A DNA stretch of 64,000 nt from Caballeronia pedi (lineage in GTDB: Bacteria > Pseudomonadota > Gammaproteobacteria > Burkholderiales > Burkholderiaceae), in the NCBI RefSeq assembly GCF_001544915.2, contig NZ_FCOE02000033.1, positions 17,838 through 81,837 of the forward strand, in the 5' to 3' direction. How positions within the stretch are numbered: the stretch's first letter is position 1; the number at the start of each line of letters is the position of its first letter. The notes beneath the pieces are model-generated. The model was given only the letters and a program-made list of their open reading frames with translations. It ran no database searches and had not been told where the DNA came from. Made by a program: the position numbers and the translations under genes. Shown piece after piece: positions 38,402 through 47,289 of the stretch.

Positions 38402-39285
38402 GAAACGGCTCCAGAGCGGCTACGCTTTTCCTTCGTCGGGCGAGTCGGCGCCGGTGATCGATACATCACGCGCACGAAGCGGGAAGGTGGGCGTGCCACG
38501 CTTTTTGTGTGTTGTCACAAAGCACGCTGGAGCAGGACTTCTGGCGGGAGAATTGCCGAAAGCAGGCGCGGGCTCGATTGGAGCGGCCACGTCGTGGGGC
38601 ACATGCGAAGCAACTGCGAGACGCACGAAGCCGCGCGGCTCGTGGCGAGGATGGGGCGGCGCAGCGGTTCCGCGTCTCAAAATAGACGCGCCGAACCGAC
38701 CCGCGCTCTTTGCAAGAGCCTGATTCCTCCCAACGGCGGCTGCGGGGAGGCGCGGTCTCGCGCGAACCGGCGCGATGCTTCGTGACCGAACCTCTTTGCT
38801 GCCATGCCGCGCCGGCGCGAGTGCGGGCCCGGATTGCTCCCGTTGGCTCGCGGCCGTGTGTCTCGTCTCGTTGCGGCGTCGTCGCGCTTCGCAGAAATCA
38901 GCGCAGCAGCGGTTTTCGCCGTCAGTTGTTCGCAAAACCGGCGAGCGTCGATTTGCCTTTTTCTCCCGCTCGCTGGCAGGGCCGATCCGGGCTGGCATCC
39001 GGCTTTTGTGCCGGGCGCCGTCGCTTCTCGCCGATAAAATTCTTTTTGACCAAAAATCCGTTACCGTCGGCGATCGACTCGACCGAACGCGCCTGTGGGC
39101 GCCGTCCTTGCCGGTGATATCGCCGTGCGTGCAACTCGCTGCTCTCGATTTTCAGGGTGAGCAACCGACCTTGGGCGCAAGTAAAATGATGGTTTATCGC
39201 TTGCACCTGTACAGTCTGAACATTCTCGGCCGTTGCTTGATCTTAAGCTTCGACCTTTTCAGGCTGTTCGCAAATTATATTCAGA
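38402..39285. other. 884-base gene-free stretch: rne leader and rluC upstream region
   Basis: No reading frame here has a credible ribosome site or protein-like content. Read on the minus strand it would be the 5' untranslated leader of rne, from a promoter at 39274-39302. It contains strong hairpins, notably 38665-38698 (CGCGTCT loop AGACGCG with an outer CGGTT/AACCG stem) and 38909-38940 (CGGTTTT/AAAACCG). Long structured leaders mediate RNase E autoregulation in other bacteria. Confidence 0.6.
38665..38698 (-). promoter_or_regulatory. Large hairpin in the predicted rne leader
   Basis: CGCGTCT (38671-38677) pairs with AGACGCG (38684-38690) around a six-base loop, extended by an outer CGGTT/AACCG pairing. 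A candidate element for RNase E autoregulation. Confidence 0.45.
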
Positions 39286-39302
39286 ATGAATGAGTTAGGC
39301 AA
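39274..39302 (-). promoter_or_regulatory. Predicted rne promoter overlapping the rluC start
   Basis: Minus-strand TTGCCT (39297-39302), a 17-base spacer and a perfect TATAAT (39274-39279). It covers the first codons of rluC and gives an rne leader of roughly 866 bases. Confidence 0.65.
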
Positions 39303-40284
39303 AACATCCCATAAGCAGGTCGCAAGCGAACACGTCTCGATGATCGAAGTCGATGAGACCGCCGCCGGTCAGCGCATCGACAATTTCCTGCTGCGCGTCT
39401 GCAAGGGCGTCCCGAAAAGCCATATTTACCGCATTCTCCGCAGCGGCGAAGTGCGCGTGAACAAGGGCCGTATCGACGCCGCGTACCGGCTGGAACTGGG
39501 CGATCTCGTGCGCGTGCCGCCGATCCGCACCGCGCAGCAGGACGAGGCGCCGGTGTCGTCGAACGCGCCCGCCGCCGAGTTCCCGATTCTCTTCGAGGAC
39601 GACCATCTGGTCGTGATCGACAAGCCGTCGGGCGTCGCGGTGCACGGCGGCAGCGGCGTCGCGTTCGGCGTGATCGAGCAATTGCGCAACGCGCGGCCGC
39701 ACGCGAAATTCCTCGAACTGGTGCATCGGCTGGACCGGGAGACGTCCGGCGTGCTGATGCTGGCCAAGAAGCGCGCGGCGCTGGTCGATCTGCACGAGCA
39801 GATTCGCGAGAATCGTGTCGACAAGCGCTATTACGCGCTCGGTCACGGCGAATGGCAGAGCGATTGGGGCCGCAGACGCATCGTGAAGGCGCCGCTGCAC
39901 AAGTATGTCGCGGCGGATGGCGAGCGGCGCGTGCGCATCCAGGAAAACGGCTTGCCGTCGCATACGGTCTTCAATCTGATCGAGCGCTGGCGCGATTACG
40001 TGTGGCTCGAAGCGGAACTGAAGACCGGCCGCACACACCAGATTCGCGTACACATGGCGAGCATCGGCCTGCCGATTGCGGGTGATGCGAAATACGGCGA
40101 TTTCGCGCTGAACAAGGAATTGGCCCGTCCGAGCGCGAAACCGTCGCTCAAACGCATGTTTTTGCATGCATTTCGTCTGAAGATAACCCATCCCGCGACA
40201 GGCGAGCCGCTGCAATTCGAAGCGCCGCTGCCCGCCGAATGCAAACGATTCATCGAACAATTGAAAAATCGAGAGACAGACTAA
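39286..40284 (+). CDS. rluC: 23S rRNA pseudouridine synthase RluC
   Basis: 332 residues. An N-terminal S4 domain (QRIDNFLLRVCKGVPKSHIYRILRSGEVRVNKGR) precedes the RluA-type catalytic domain with the Asp motif HRLDRETSGVLMLAKK and the later GRTHQIRVHMASIGLPIAGDAKYG. RluC modifies three uridines in 23S rRNA. It is divergent from rne, an arrangement also known in enteric bacteria. The start ATG has little Shine-Dalgarno sequence, and a TATATT lies only four bases upstream. The HAD gene begins immediately after its stop. Confidence 0.93.
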   Translation: MNELGKTSHKQVASEHVSMIEVDETAAGQRIDNFLLRVCKGVPKSHIYRILRSGEVRVNKGRIDAAYRLELGDLVRVPPIRTAQQDEAPVSSNAPAAEFPILFEDDHLVVIDKPSGVAVHGGSGVAFGVIEQLRNARPHAKFLELVHRLDRETSGVLMLAKKRAALVDLHEQIRENRVDKRYYALGHGEWQSDWGRRRIVKAPLHKYVAADGERRVRIQENGLPSHTVFNLIERWRDYVWLEAELKTGRTHQIRVHMASIGLPIAGDAKYGDFALNKELARPSAKPSLKRMFLHAFRLKITHPATGEPLQFEAPLPAECKRFIEQLKNRETD

Positions 40285-40944
40285 ATGGCGCGGCAGCAAT
40301 TCGATCTGATCGTTTTCGACTGGGACGGCACGCTGATGGATTCGACCGCCCACATCACGCGCAGCATTCAGGCCGCGTGCCGCGACCTCGGCCTGCCGGT
40401 TCCCGCCGATGAATCCGCGAGCTACGTGATCGGCCTCGGCCTGAAGGACGCGCTGCAAATCTGCGCGCCGACGCTCGATCCGTCGGATTATCCGCGTCTC
40501 GCCGAGCGCTACCGCTTCCATTTCCTGACGATGGGCCAGAAAACCGAGCTCTTCGACGGCGTGCGCGAGCTGCTGCAGGAACTTCGTGATCTCGGCTATT
40601 TTCTCGGCGTCGCGACGGGCAAGAGCCGCGTCGGGCTGAATCGCGCGCTCGACGAGTCGCGCCTCACGAGTCTCTTCGACGGCACGCGCTGCGCCGACGA
40701 AACCTTTTCCAAGCCGCATCCCGCGATGCTGCACGAACTCACGCGCGAACTCGGCCAGGATCTGGCGCGCACGGTGATGATCGGCGACACGACGCACGAT
40801 CTGCAGATGGCGATCAACGCCGGCGCGGCGGGCATCGGCGTGGGCTACGGCGCGCATCCGGCGGATTCGCTCGCCGTGCTCAAGCCGCAGTTCTGCGCGG
40901 ACAGCGTCGCATCGCTCGCCGGATGGCTGCGGGAGCACGCATGA
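40285..40944 (+). CDS. HAD-superfamily phosphatase (phosphoglycolate phosphatase-like)
   Basis: 219 residues with HAD motifs: I FDWDGTLMDST, II near GVATGKSRVGL, III the Lys of SKPHPAML and IV GDTTHDLQMAINAGA. The helical cap lies between motifs I and II, as in Gph-type phosphatases. It starts directly after the rluC stop and overlaps the Rieske gene by ATGA, forming a tight operon. The substrate is probably a small phosphate ester; phosphoglycolate is one possibility only. Confidence 0.9.
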   Translation: MARQQFDLIVFDWDGTLMDSTAHITRSIQAACRDLGLPVPADESASYVIGLGLKDALQICAPTLDPSDYPRLAERYRFHFLTMGQKTELFDGVRELLQELRDLGYFLGVATGKSRVGLNRALDESRLTSLFDGTRCADETFSKPHPAMLHELTRELGQDLARTVMIGDTTHDLQMAINAGAAGIGVGYGAHPADSLAVLKPQFCADSVASLAGWLREHA

Positions 40945-41327
40945 CGGAGCCAGCAAGGGACGCGGTGCGCGTATGCGCATCGGATGAACTCGTCGATGGC
41001 GGCGCGGGCGTGCGCGTTGCGGCGACGGAAGCGAGCGGCGACGCGGTGGTCTTCTTCGTGCGCTACGACGGCAAGCCGCACGGTTATCTGAATCGCTGCG
41101 CCCACGTGCCGATGGAGCTGGACTGGAACGAGGGACAGTTCTTCGAAAGCTCGGGCCTATACTTGATGTGCGCGACGCACGGGGCGATCTACGAGCCCGA
41201 CACGGGCAAATGCGTCGGCGGGCCGTGTCGCGGTGCGCGGCTGCGGGCCGTCGCCGTCGAGGAGCGCGACACGCCGGAAGGCCGCGCGGTCTTCTGGCTG
41301 CCCGACGACGCGCTGCGTCCCGCCTGA
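40941..41327 (+). CDS. Rieske [2Fe-2S] domain protein
   Basis: 128 residues, a single Rieske ferredoxin domain. The cluster ligands are C-A-H in NRCAHVPMELDW and C-A-T-H in LMCATHGAIYEPDTGKCVGGPCRG, the usual C-x-H...C-x-x-H. No transmembrane or oxygenase catalytic domain is attached, so it is likely a soluble electron carrier or ligand sensor. Its ATG overlaps the HAD stop. Partner unknown. Confidence 0.9.
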   Translation: MTEPARDAVRVCASDELVDGGAGVRVAATEASGDAVVFFVRYDGKPHGYLNRCAHVPMELDWNEGQFFESSGLYLMCATHGAIYEPDTGKCVGGPCRGARLRAVAVEERDTPEGRAVFWLPDDALRPA

Positions 41328-41364
41328 TTCCCCTCTCAAACAGACCCAAATAGACCCATCACGC

Positions 41365-42327
41365 ATGTCCGACAACTTTCCGCCGCGCGGCAACGACAAC
41401 TGGGAGCGCGAGGCGCTCGAACGCATCGCGCTCGCCGCCATCCGCGAGCAGCGCGCCGCGCGGCGCTGGCGCATCTTCTTCCGCTTCGTGTTTCTCGCCG
41501 TGATCGCGCTGATCGCGTGGGGCGTGTTCGATTTCACCGGCGACCGCGTCGCGAAGGCCGGCAAGCACACGGCGCTGATCGACCTGCAAGGCGAAATCTC
41601 GGCGAACGGCGACGCGAGCGCTGACAACATCGACGGAGCGCTGCAGAGCGCATTCGAGGACGAGAACACGGCGGGCGTGATCCTGCGCATCAACAGCCCG
41701 GGCGGGAGTCCGGTGCAGGCGGGCATCATCAACGGCGAGATCCGGCGGCTGCGCGCGAAATATCCGAAGACGCCGCTCTACGTGGTCGTCGACGATATGT
41801 GCGCGTCCGGCGGTTACTACGTCGCGGCGGCGGCGGACAAGATTTACGTGGATCGCGCGAGCATCGTCGGCTCGATCGGCGTGCTGATGGACGGCTTCGG
41901 CTTCACCGGGCTGATGGATAAGCTCGGCATCCAGCGCCGCATGCACACGTCGGGCGAGAACAAGGGCGCGTTCGACCCGTTTTCGCCCGAAACACCCGCG
42001 ATGAACGCCCACGCGCAGCAGATGCTCGACCAGATTCACGCGCAGTTCATCGACGCGGTCAAACTCGGGCGCGGCAAACGTCTGAAGGATGATCCAGAAA
42101 TGTTCTCCGGCATGTTCTGGACGGGCGAGAAAAGCGTCGAACTCGGTCTCGCCGATGGTTTCGGCGACGCCAGCTACGTGGCGCGCGAGATCATCAAGCA
42201 GCCGGATATCGTCGATTACACGCAGAAGGAAAGCATCAGCGAGCGCGTGGTGCGGCGTTTCGGCGCATCGGTCGGAGATGCCGCCATGCGCGCGCTGACG
42301 CTCGGCGGCAAGCCCCAGTTGCGCTGA
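41365..42327 (+). CDS. Membrane-anchored S49 peptidase (SppA-like signal peptide peptidase)
   Basis: 320 residues. A single N-terminal transmembrane helix (IFFRFVFLAVIALIAWGVF) is followed by one S49 domain: LRINSPGGSPVQAGI, the catalytic Ser in DDMCASGGYYVAAAADKIYVDRASIVGSIGV, and a Lys in the downstream region. Such enzymes cut remnant signal peptides in the inner membrane. It is the short SohB/bacterial SppA form with one domain. Last gene of the rluC operon; convergent with the methyltransferase gene. Confidence 0.92.
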   Translation: MSDNFPPRGNDNWEREALERIALAAIREQRAARRWRIFFRFVFLAVIALIAWGVFDFTGDRVAKAGKHTALIDLQGEISANGDASADNIDGALQSAFEDENTAGVILRINSPGGSPVQAGIINGEIRRLRAKYPKTPLYVVVDDMCASGGYYVAAAADKIYVDRASIVGSIGVLMDGFGFTGLMDKLGIQRRMHTSGENKGAFDPFSPETPAMNAHAQQMLDQIHAQFIDAVKLGRGKRLKDDPEMFSGMFWTGEKSVELGLADGFGDASYVAREIIKQPDIVDYTQKESISERVVRRFGASVGDAAMRALTLGGKPQLR

Positions 42328-42328
42328 T

Positions 42329-43048
42329 CTAGGACGCCAGCAGCAGGAAAATCGCCGGACGCTTATGGAGGTCCGGCGCGGTCTGCTTCTTCCAGTCGGC
42401 CGCCGTGCGCGTGACGATGGTTTCGCCCGGCAACGTCAGATCGACGGCGACGCAGATGAGCGTCGACGGCGCGCAGGTGGCGACGAGCGTGTCGAGCATC
42501 GCGCGGTTGCGATACGGCGTCTCGATGAAAATCTGCGTCTGATTGGCCTTGCGCGACAGTTGCTCCAGCTCGCGCAGGCGCTTGCCGCGCTCGCCGGCGT
42601 CGACCGGCAGATAGCCATTGAACGCGAAACTCTGGCCGTTCATGCCCGAGGCCATCAGCGCGAGCAGGATCGAACTCGGTCCGACGAACGGCACGACCTT
42701 CACGCCGCGCTGATGCGCGCGCCGCACGAGCAGCGCGCCGGGGTCGGCCACGGCGGGGCAGCCGGCTTCGGACACGAGCCCCGCGTCGGTGCCGGCGAGG
42801 ATCGGCGCGAGCAGCCTGTCGATATCGGCGGGCGGCGTGTTGACGTTCAGTTCGCGCACCTCGATTTCCTGAATCGGCCGCTCTGTGCCGACTTTCTTCA
42901 GAAACGCGCGCGTCGTCTTCGCGTTTTCGCCAATGTAATATGCGAGCGCAGCCGCCTGCGCGCGCACCGGTTCGGGCAGGACGTGCGCGAGGGCGGCGGC
43001 GTCGCCTTCGCCGAGGGTATTCGGGATCAGATAGAGAATGCCGCTCAT
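42329..43048 (-). CDS. Tetrapyrrole-type SAM methyltransferase related to RsmI
   Basis: 239 residues of the SAM-dependent methylase fold used by RsmI and cobalamin enzymes: MSGILYLIPNTLGEGD, AGTDAGLVSEAGCPAVADPG and VPFVGPSSILLALMASGMNGQSFAFNGYLPVD. RsmI methylates 16S rRNA C1402, but this shorter paralogue lacks RsmI's full pattern and is often found beside maf. Its target is uncertain. Start ATG overlaps the maf stop by ATGA. Confidence 0.87.
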   Translation of the reverse strand: MSGILYLIPNTLGEGDAAALAHVLPEPVRAQAAALAYYIGENAKTTRAFLKKVGTERPIQEIEVRELNVNTPPADIDRLLAPILAGTDAGLVSEAGCPAVADPGALLVRRAHQRGVKVVPFVGPSSILLALMASGMNGQSFAFNGYLPVDAGERGKRLRELEQLSRKANQTQIFIETPYRNRAMLDTLVATCAPSTLICVAVDLTLPGETIVTRTAADWKKQTAPDLHKRPAIFLLLAS

Positions 43049-43659
43049 GCCGCCCCCAGAACCGGATAGCCGGCATTTTCGAGCATGCCGGTCAATGCGA
43101 TGAGCGGCAGACCGATCAGCGCAGTGGGATCGTCGGATTCGATGGCTTCGAGCAGCGCAATGCCGAGGCCCTCCGCCTTCGCGCTGCCAGCGCAGTCGTA
43201 CGGCGTCTCGGCGCGCAGATAGGACTCGATCTGCGCGTCCGAAACGCGGCGAAAGCGCACCCGCGTGACGATATCGGCGGATTGCACGCCGCCCGTGCGG
43301 CGGTCGAAAAGACACAGCGCGCTGTGGAATTCGACGTTGCGGCCGCGCATCGCCTGAAGTTGCGCGACGGCTTTGTCGTGCGTGCCAGGCTTGCCGATCT
43401 GCTTTCCGTCGAAGGTCGCGACCTGATCGGAGCCGATCACGAGCGCGCTCGCATCGTCGCTGCGTTCGGACGCGGCGCGCGCCTTGGCGATCGAGAGCCG
43501 CACGGCGGTCGCCTCGGGCGTTTCGCCGGCGAGCGGCGTTTCATCGATATCGGGCACGATGACGTCGAACGGAACGCGCAGCCGGCCGAGCAGCTCGCGC
43601 CGGTAAGGTGAACTGGACGCCAGGATCAGGCGGGGCGGCGTGTTTGAAGCATCGGGCAT
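43045..43659 (-). CDS. maf: Maf-family nucleotide pyrophosphatase
   Basis: 204 residues. Maf proteins hydrolyse non-canonical or certain canonical nucleoside triphosphates and affect septation. The family start is LILASSSPYRRELLGRL, with the ETP motif in DETPLAGETPEATAVRLSIAKA, then VIGSDQVATFDGKQIGKPG and YDCAGSAKAEGLG. The subgroup (YceF-like m7GTP type) is suggested by position beside yceD-rpmF, not proved. Coupled to the following methyltransferase gene. Confidence 0.92.
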   Translation of the reverse strand: MPDASNTPPRLILASSSPYRRELLGRLRVPFDVIVPDIDETPLAGETPEATAVRLSIAKARAASERSDDASALVIGSDQVATFDGKQIGKPGTHDKAVAQLQAMRGRNVEFHSALCLFDRRTGGVQSADIVTRVRFRRVSDAQIESYLRAETPYDCAGSAKAEGLGIALLEAIESDDPTALIGLPLIALTGMLENAGYPVLGAA

Positions 43660-43719
43660 AAAGCGGGTTCGGCAAAAATAGGGGTGAAAACGACAGGCTT
43701 CGGCTCCGTTCTTAAGTAT

Positions 43720-43748
43720 TTGACTCGAAAGAACAAAGCCGATATGAT
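43720..43748 (+). promoter_or_regulatory. Promoter of the yceD-rpmF-fab region
   Basis: TTGACT (43720-43725), exactly 17 bases, TATGAT (43743-43748). The start is predicted near 43755, leaving a leader of about 200 bases before yceD. Confidence 0.75.
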
Positions 43749-43957
43749 TTTGGGCTTTTCATCGGTACGTGCGTCAGCAACTCCGTGCGCCCGACGCCGA
43801 TGAATCCGGTGGAGCCGAAGGGTCAAAGCGCGTAACGAAGCACGAATGATGACCGAATGCAAATTCGGGCAAGCCACGCCTGCCTCGATGCGGCATCGCG
43901 GTGCATACTGAACGCTCACCGAAGCACTAACCCAGCAAGGCCCAAGCAGGAGCGCAC

Positions 43958-44581
43958 ATGACTCAGAATCCTGGCAAACCTGTGAGCCCCGCCGATCTGC
44001 GCGCGCTCGACATTTACGACTTCGCCAAGAGTGGCAGACAAGCAGCCGGCGCCCTGCGTGTATCGCAGATGCCGCGCATGTTAGCCGAAGTGGCGGCGGA
44101 TGCGCCAGATCGCGACACCGTGTTCACCTGGCAGGGCGAGGGCTCGACCCAGCCGGAACTGCAGAACGACGGCACCGACGCGCCGCAGCCGTATCTGCGT
44201 CTCGCGGTGCACGGCTCGCTGTGGCTCATGTGTCAGCGCTGCCTTCAGCCGTATTCGCAGCATCTCGACGTCGATGCGACGTATCGGATCGTGGCGACGG
44301 AGGAAGAAGCGGACGAATTTCCGCTCGACGACGATGAAGTCGAAGTGATCGTGGGCTCGCGCCAGTTCGATCTCGTCGACTTGATCGAAGAGGAGCTGTT
44401 GTTGTCCTTGCCGCTCGTGCCCAAGCACAACGCGTGTCCCGAGGTGCATGAAAGTCTGCTCCCGGGCGATGCGGGCGGCGAACCGGACGAAAGCGGTGCG
44501 CAGGAAGCGGACGACAAGCCGAATCCTTTCGCCGTACTGGGGAAGCTCAAGCAGGGCGGTCCCGACGGCGAGAAGCACTGA
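43958..44581 (+). CDS. yceD: YceD/DUF177 family protein (23S rRNA accumulation)
   Basis: 207 residues. The DUF177 core contains LRLAVHGSLWLMCQRCLQPYSQHLDVDATYRIVATEEEAD and EVIVGSRQFDLVDLIEEELLLSLPLVPKHNACP, with the paired Cys of CQRC and the later Cys-Pro. In enteric bacteria it is needed for normal 23S rRNA levels, consistent with its place before rpmF (L32). GGAG lies seven bases upstream of ATG. The C-terminus is acidic and low complexity. Confidence 0.92.
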   Translation: MTQNPGKPVSPADLRALDIYDFAKSGRQAAGALRVSQMPRMLAEVAADAPDRDTVFTWQGEGSTQPELQNDGTDAPQPYLRLAVHGSLWLMCQRCLQPYSQHLDVDATYRIVATEEEADEFPLDDDEVEVIVGSRQFDLVDLIEEELLLSLPLVPKHNACPEVHESLLPGDAGGEPDESGAQEADDKPNPFAVLGKLKQGGPDGEKH

Positions 44582-44698
44582 TTGATTTTGTAGCACGCAA
44601 CATTTGGTAGCGCGATGTGCGCACCCGCTGGCCGAACGGCCGAGGGCTGTCGGCGGATCGGGCTGTGTTAGAATTCGCAAAATTTTTCTGGAGTAATC

Positions 44699-44878
44699 AT
44701 GGCAGTTCAGCAAAACAAGAAGTCGCCGTCGAAGCGCGGCATGCACCGTTCCCACGACTTCCTCACGACGGCTCCGCTGGCTGTCGAGCCGAGCACGGGT
44801 GAAGTGCATCTGCGCCACCACGTGAGCCCGAACGGCTACTACCGTGGCAAGAAAGTCATCAAGACGAAGAACGACTAA
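44699..44878 (+). CDS. rpmF: 50S ribosomal protein L32
   Basis: 59 residues: MAVQQNKKSPSKRGMHRSHD at the N-terminus and HHVSPNGYYRGKKV near the end. This is the non-zinc form lacking the C-terminal Cys pairs. CTGGAG precedes the ATG. It is followed by a strong hairpin terminator before plsX. Confidence 0.98.
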   Translation: MAVQQNKKSPSKRGMHRSHDFLTTAPLAVEPSTGEVHLRHHVSPNGYYRGKKVIKTKND

Positions 44879-44969
44879 GCGTTCATCGACGCTTGATGCG
44901 CCTGTCGAAACCGCTTTGCGGGCACGCGGGCGCAACTCGCTCTTGACACTTTCCCGGTACGACGAGAAG

Positions 44970-44993
44970 GCGGCATTTCACTGCCGCTTTTTT
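44970..44993 (+). terminator. Terminator or attenuator between rpmF and plsX
   Basis: GCGGCA/TGCCGC stem, six-base loop and six T. It would separate abundant rpmF mRNA from the fatty-acid genes, with plsX beginning 24 bases later. Confidence 0.8.
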
Positions 44994-45016
44994 GTGCCCG
45001 AAATTCGTCGCGTTCC

Positions 45017-46168
45017 ATGACTGTAAAGATAACCATCGACTGCATGGGAGGCGACCACGGTCCGGCCGTGACCGTTCCCGCTGCCGTCAGTTTCGTGCGC
45101 TCGCATCCCGACGCGCATCTGATGCTCGTCGGTCTCGAGCAGCCCATCCGCGCCCAGCTGAAGAAGTCGAAGGCTCTCGACGAGCCGCGCCTGACCGTCG
45201 TTCCCGCGAGCGAAGTCGTCGCGATGGACGACCCCGTCGAAGTCGCGCTGCGCAAGAAGAAAGACTCGTCGATGCGCGTCGCGCTCAACCTGGTGAAGGA
45301 AGGCGAGGCGCAGACCTGCATTTCCGCCGGCAATACCGGCGCGCTCATGGCGGTTTCCCGCTATGTGCTGAAGACGCTCGCCGGTATCGAGCGCCCCGCC
45401 ATCGCATTCGCGATGCCGAGCCAGAAGGGCTACACCACCGTGCTCGACCTCGGCGCCAACGTCGACTGCGAGCCGGAGCACCTGCTTCAATTCGCCGAAA
45501 TGGGCCACGCGCTCGTCTCGGCGATCGAAGGGCGCGAGCGGCCCACCATCGGCCTGCTCAACATCGGCGAAGAAGTCATCAAGGGCAACGAAACGATCAA
45601 GCGCGCGGGCGAGCTCCTGCGCGCGAGCACGCTCAACTTCTACGGCAACGTGGAAGGCAACGACATCTATAAAGGCACCACGGATGTCGTCGTGTGCGAC
45701 GGTTTCGTCGGCAATGTCGCGCTGAAGACCTCCGAAGGTCTCGCGAAAATGCTCGCCGACATGATCAAGGAAGAGTTCAGCCGCTCGTTCAGCTCCAAGC
45801 TGATGGCGCTCGTCGCGCTGCCCGTGCTCAAGCGTTTCAAAAAGCGTGTCGATCCCGCGCAATATAACGGCGCGGCGTTGCTCGGCCTGCGCGGGCTGGT
45901 CATCAAGAGTCACGGTTCGGCCGAGGCCTTCGGGTTTGAGTGGGCCATCAAACGCGGGTATGATGCCGTCAAAAATGGCGTGCTCGAACGCCTGGTGCGC
46001 GCGATGGAAGAGAACGCACCCGCGGCGCGCGAGGCCGACACGAACGCTTCTGCGTCGGCTGCGGCGGATCAATCGATCCAGCCGCCCGCATCACAGGCCG
46101 ATTCACAGCCCAACTCGCAGCCGAACCCGCCGGACGCGTCCGGTACTGCGCTACATTCGAAGGCATAA
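45017..46168 (+). CDS. plsX: Phosphate acyltransferase PlsX
   Basis: 383 residues. PlsX converts acyl-ACP to acyl-phosphate for phospholipid synthesis. The start TIDCMGGDHGP and the core CISAGNTGALMAVSRYVLKTLAGIERPAIA, GANVDCEPEHL and VVCDGFVGNVALKTSEGLAKM are standard. The last ~45 residues (from about EENAPAARE) are a low-complexity Ala/Ser/Gln/Pro tail with a SQPNSQPNPP pattern not present in typical PlsX. Its stop TAA shares one base with the fabH ATG. Confidence 0.96.
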   Translation: MTVKITIDCMGGDHGPAVTVPAAVSFVRSHPDAHLMLVGLEQPIRAQLKKSKALDEPRLTVVPASEVVAMDDPVEVALRKKKDSSMRVALNLVKEGEAQTCISAGNTGALMAVSRYVLKTLAGIERPAIAFAMPSQKGYTTVLDLGANVDCEPEHLLQFAEMGHALVSAIEGRERPTIGLLNIGEEVIKGNETIKRAGELLRASTLNFYGNVEGNDIYKGTTDVVVCDGFVGNVALKTSEGLAKMLADMIKEEFSRSFSSKLMALVALPVLKRFKKRVDPAQYNGAALLGLRGLVIKSHGSAEAFGFEWAIKRGYDAVKNGVLERLVRAMEENAPAAREADTNASASAAADQSIQPPASQADSQPNSQPNPPDASGTALHSKA

Positions 46169-47157
46169 TGGCTCAATCCAATCTTTACTCTCGCGTGCTG
46201 GGCACCGGCAGCTACCTGCCGTCCGAGCGCGTCACGAATCAGGACTTGGCGGACCGTCTCGCGAAGCAGGGCGTCGAGACGAGTGACGAATGGATCGTCG
46301 CGCGCACCGGCATTCACGCGCGCCACTTTGCGGCTCCGAATCAAACCACCAGCGACCTCGCGCTCATCGCATCGCAGCGAGCGATCGAAGCGGCAGGCAT
46401 CGATCCTCAGTCGATCGACCTGATCATCGTCGCAACCTCGACGCCGGACTTCGTGTTTCCGAGCACCGCGTGCCTGCTGCAGAACAAGCTCGGCATCAAG
46501 AACAACGGCGCCGCCTTCGATGTGCAGGCGGTCTGCTCCGGTTTCGCGTACGGCGTCGCGACGGCAGATAGTTTCATTCGCAGCGGCCTGAATCGCACGG
46601 CGCTGGTCATCGGCGCGGAGACGTTCTCGCGCATTCTCGATTTCAACGACCGCACCACTTGCGTGCTGTTCGGCGATGGCGCGGGCGCGATCGTGCTGCA
46701 GGCGTCCGAAGAGCCAGGCGTGCTGTCGAGCGCGCTGCACGCGGACGGCAGCTATTCCGACATTCTCTGCACGCCGGGCAACGTGAACGGCGGCGTCGTC
46801 GAGGGCAGCGCGTTCCTGCACATGGATGGTCAGGCCGTGTTCAAGCTCGCGGTCAACGTGCTCGAAAAGGTCGCGCTCGAAGCGCTCGACAAGGCGAAGC
46901 TCACGCCGGACGACATCGACTGGCTGATTCCGCATCAGGCCAATATCCGCATCATGCAAAGCACGGCGCGCAAGCTGCATCTGCCGCCGGAGCGCATGGT
47001 CGTGACGGTCGGCGAGCACGGCAACACGTCGGCGGCGTCGATTCCGCTCGCGCTCGACGTCGCGGTGCGCGACGGCCGCGTCAAGCGCGGCGACAACGTG
47101 CTGATCGAAGGCGTGGGCGGTGGCTTCACGTGGGGTGCGTCGGTCATCCGCTACTGA
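46168..47157 (+). CDS. fabH: Beta-ketoacyl-ACP synthase III
   Basis: 329 residues. Starts fatty-acid elongation by condensing acetyl-CoA with malonyl-ACP. The catalytic triad is visible: Cys in QAVCSGFAYG, His in IPHQANIRIM and Asn in GEHGNTSAASIPLA. The ACP-docking C-terminus VLIEGVGGGFTWGASVIRY is intact. The start overlaps the plsX stop (TAATG). The 132 bases before fabD hold no gene. Confidence 0.97.
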   Translation: MAQSNLYSRVLGTGSYLPSERVTNQDLADRLAKQGVETSDEWIVARTGIHARHFAAPNQTTSDLALIASQRAIEAAGIDPQSIDLIIVATSTPDFVFPSTACLLQNKLGIKNNGAAFDVQAVCSGFAYGVATADSFIRSGLNRTALVIGAETFSRILDFNDRTTCVLFGDGAGAIVLQASEEPGVLSSALHADGSYSDILCTPGNVNGGVVEGSAFLHMDGQAVFKLAVNVLEKVALEALDKAKLTPDDIDWLIPHQANIRIMQSTARKLHLPPERMVVTVGEHGNTSAASIPLALDVAVRDGRVKRGDNVLIEGVGGGFTWGASVIRY

Positions 47158-47289
47158 TCGTTTATCGATTTCCCTCTATTCATTCGCAACTGATCCCTTC
47201 GTCACGACAGCCGCCGCGCGCCGCATGAGCGCGCGGTTTGCGCGCAGGCACCGACGACATCGCGGATCATTCCAATCAACGAGGACGAT

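Noticed and set aside
35105..38785. A 1226-codon open frame on the plus strand opposite rne
   Set aside because: It is an antisense shadow created by the GC-rich codon pattern of rne; rich in Arg, no recognisable domain, no ribosome site.
43846..43911. A 21-codon upstream frame in the leader before yceD
   Set aside because: No ribosome site and no sign of conservation visible; likely chance.
44943..44948. A consensus TTGACA before plsX
   Set aside because: No -10 hexamer at 16-18 bases; the spot at that distance is the rpmF terminator stem.
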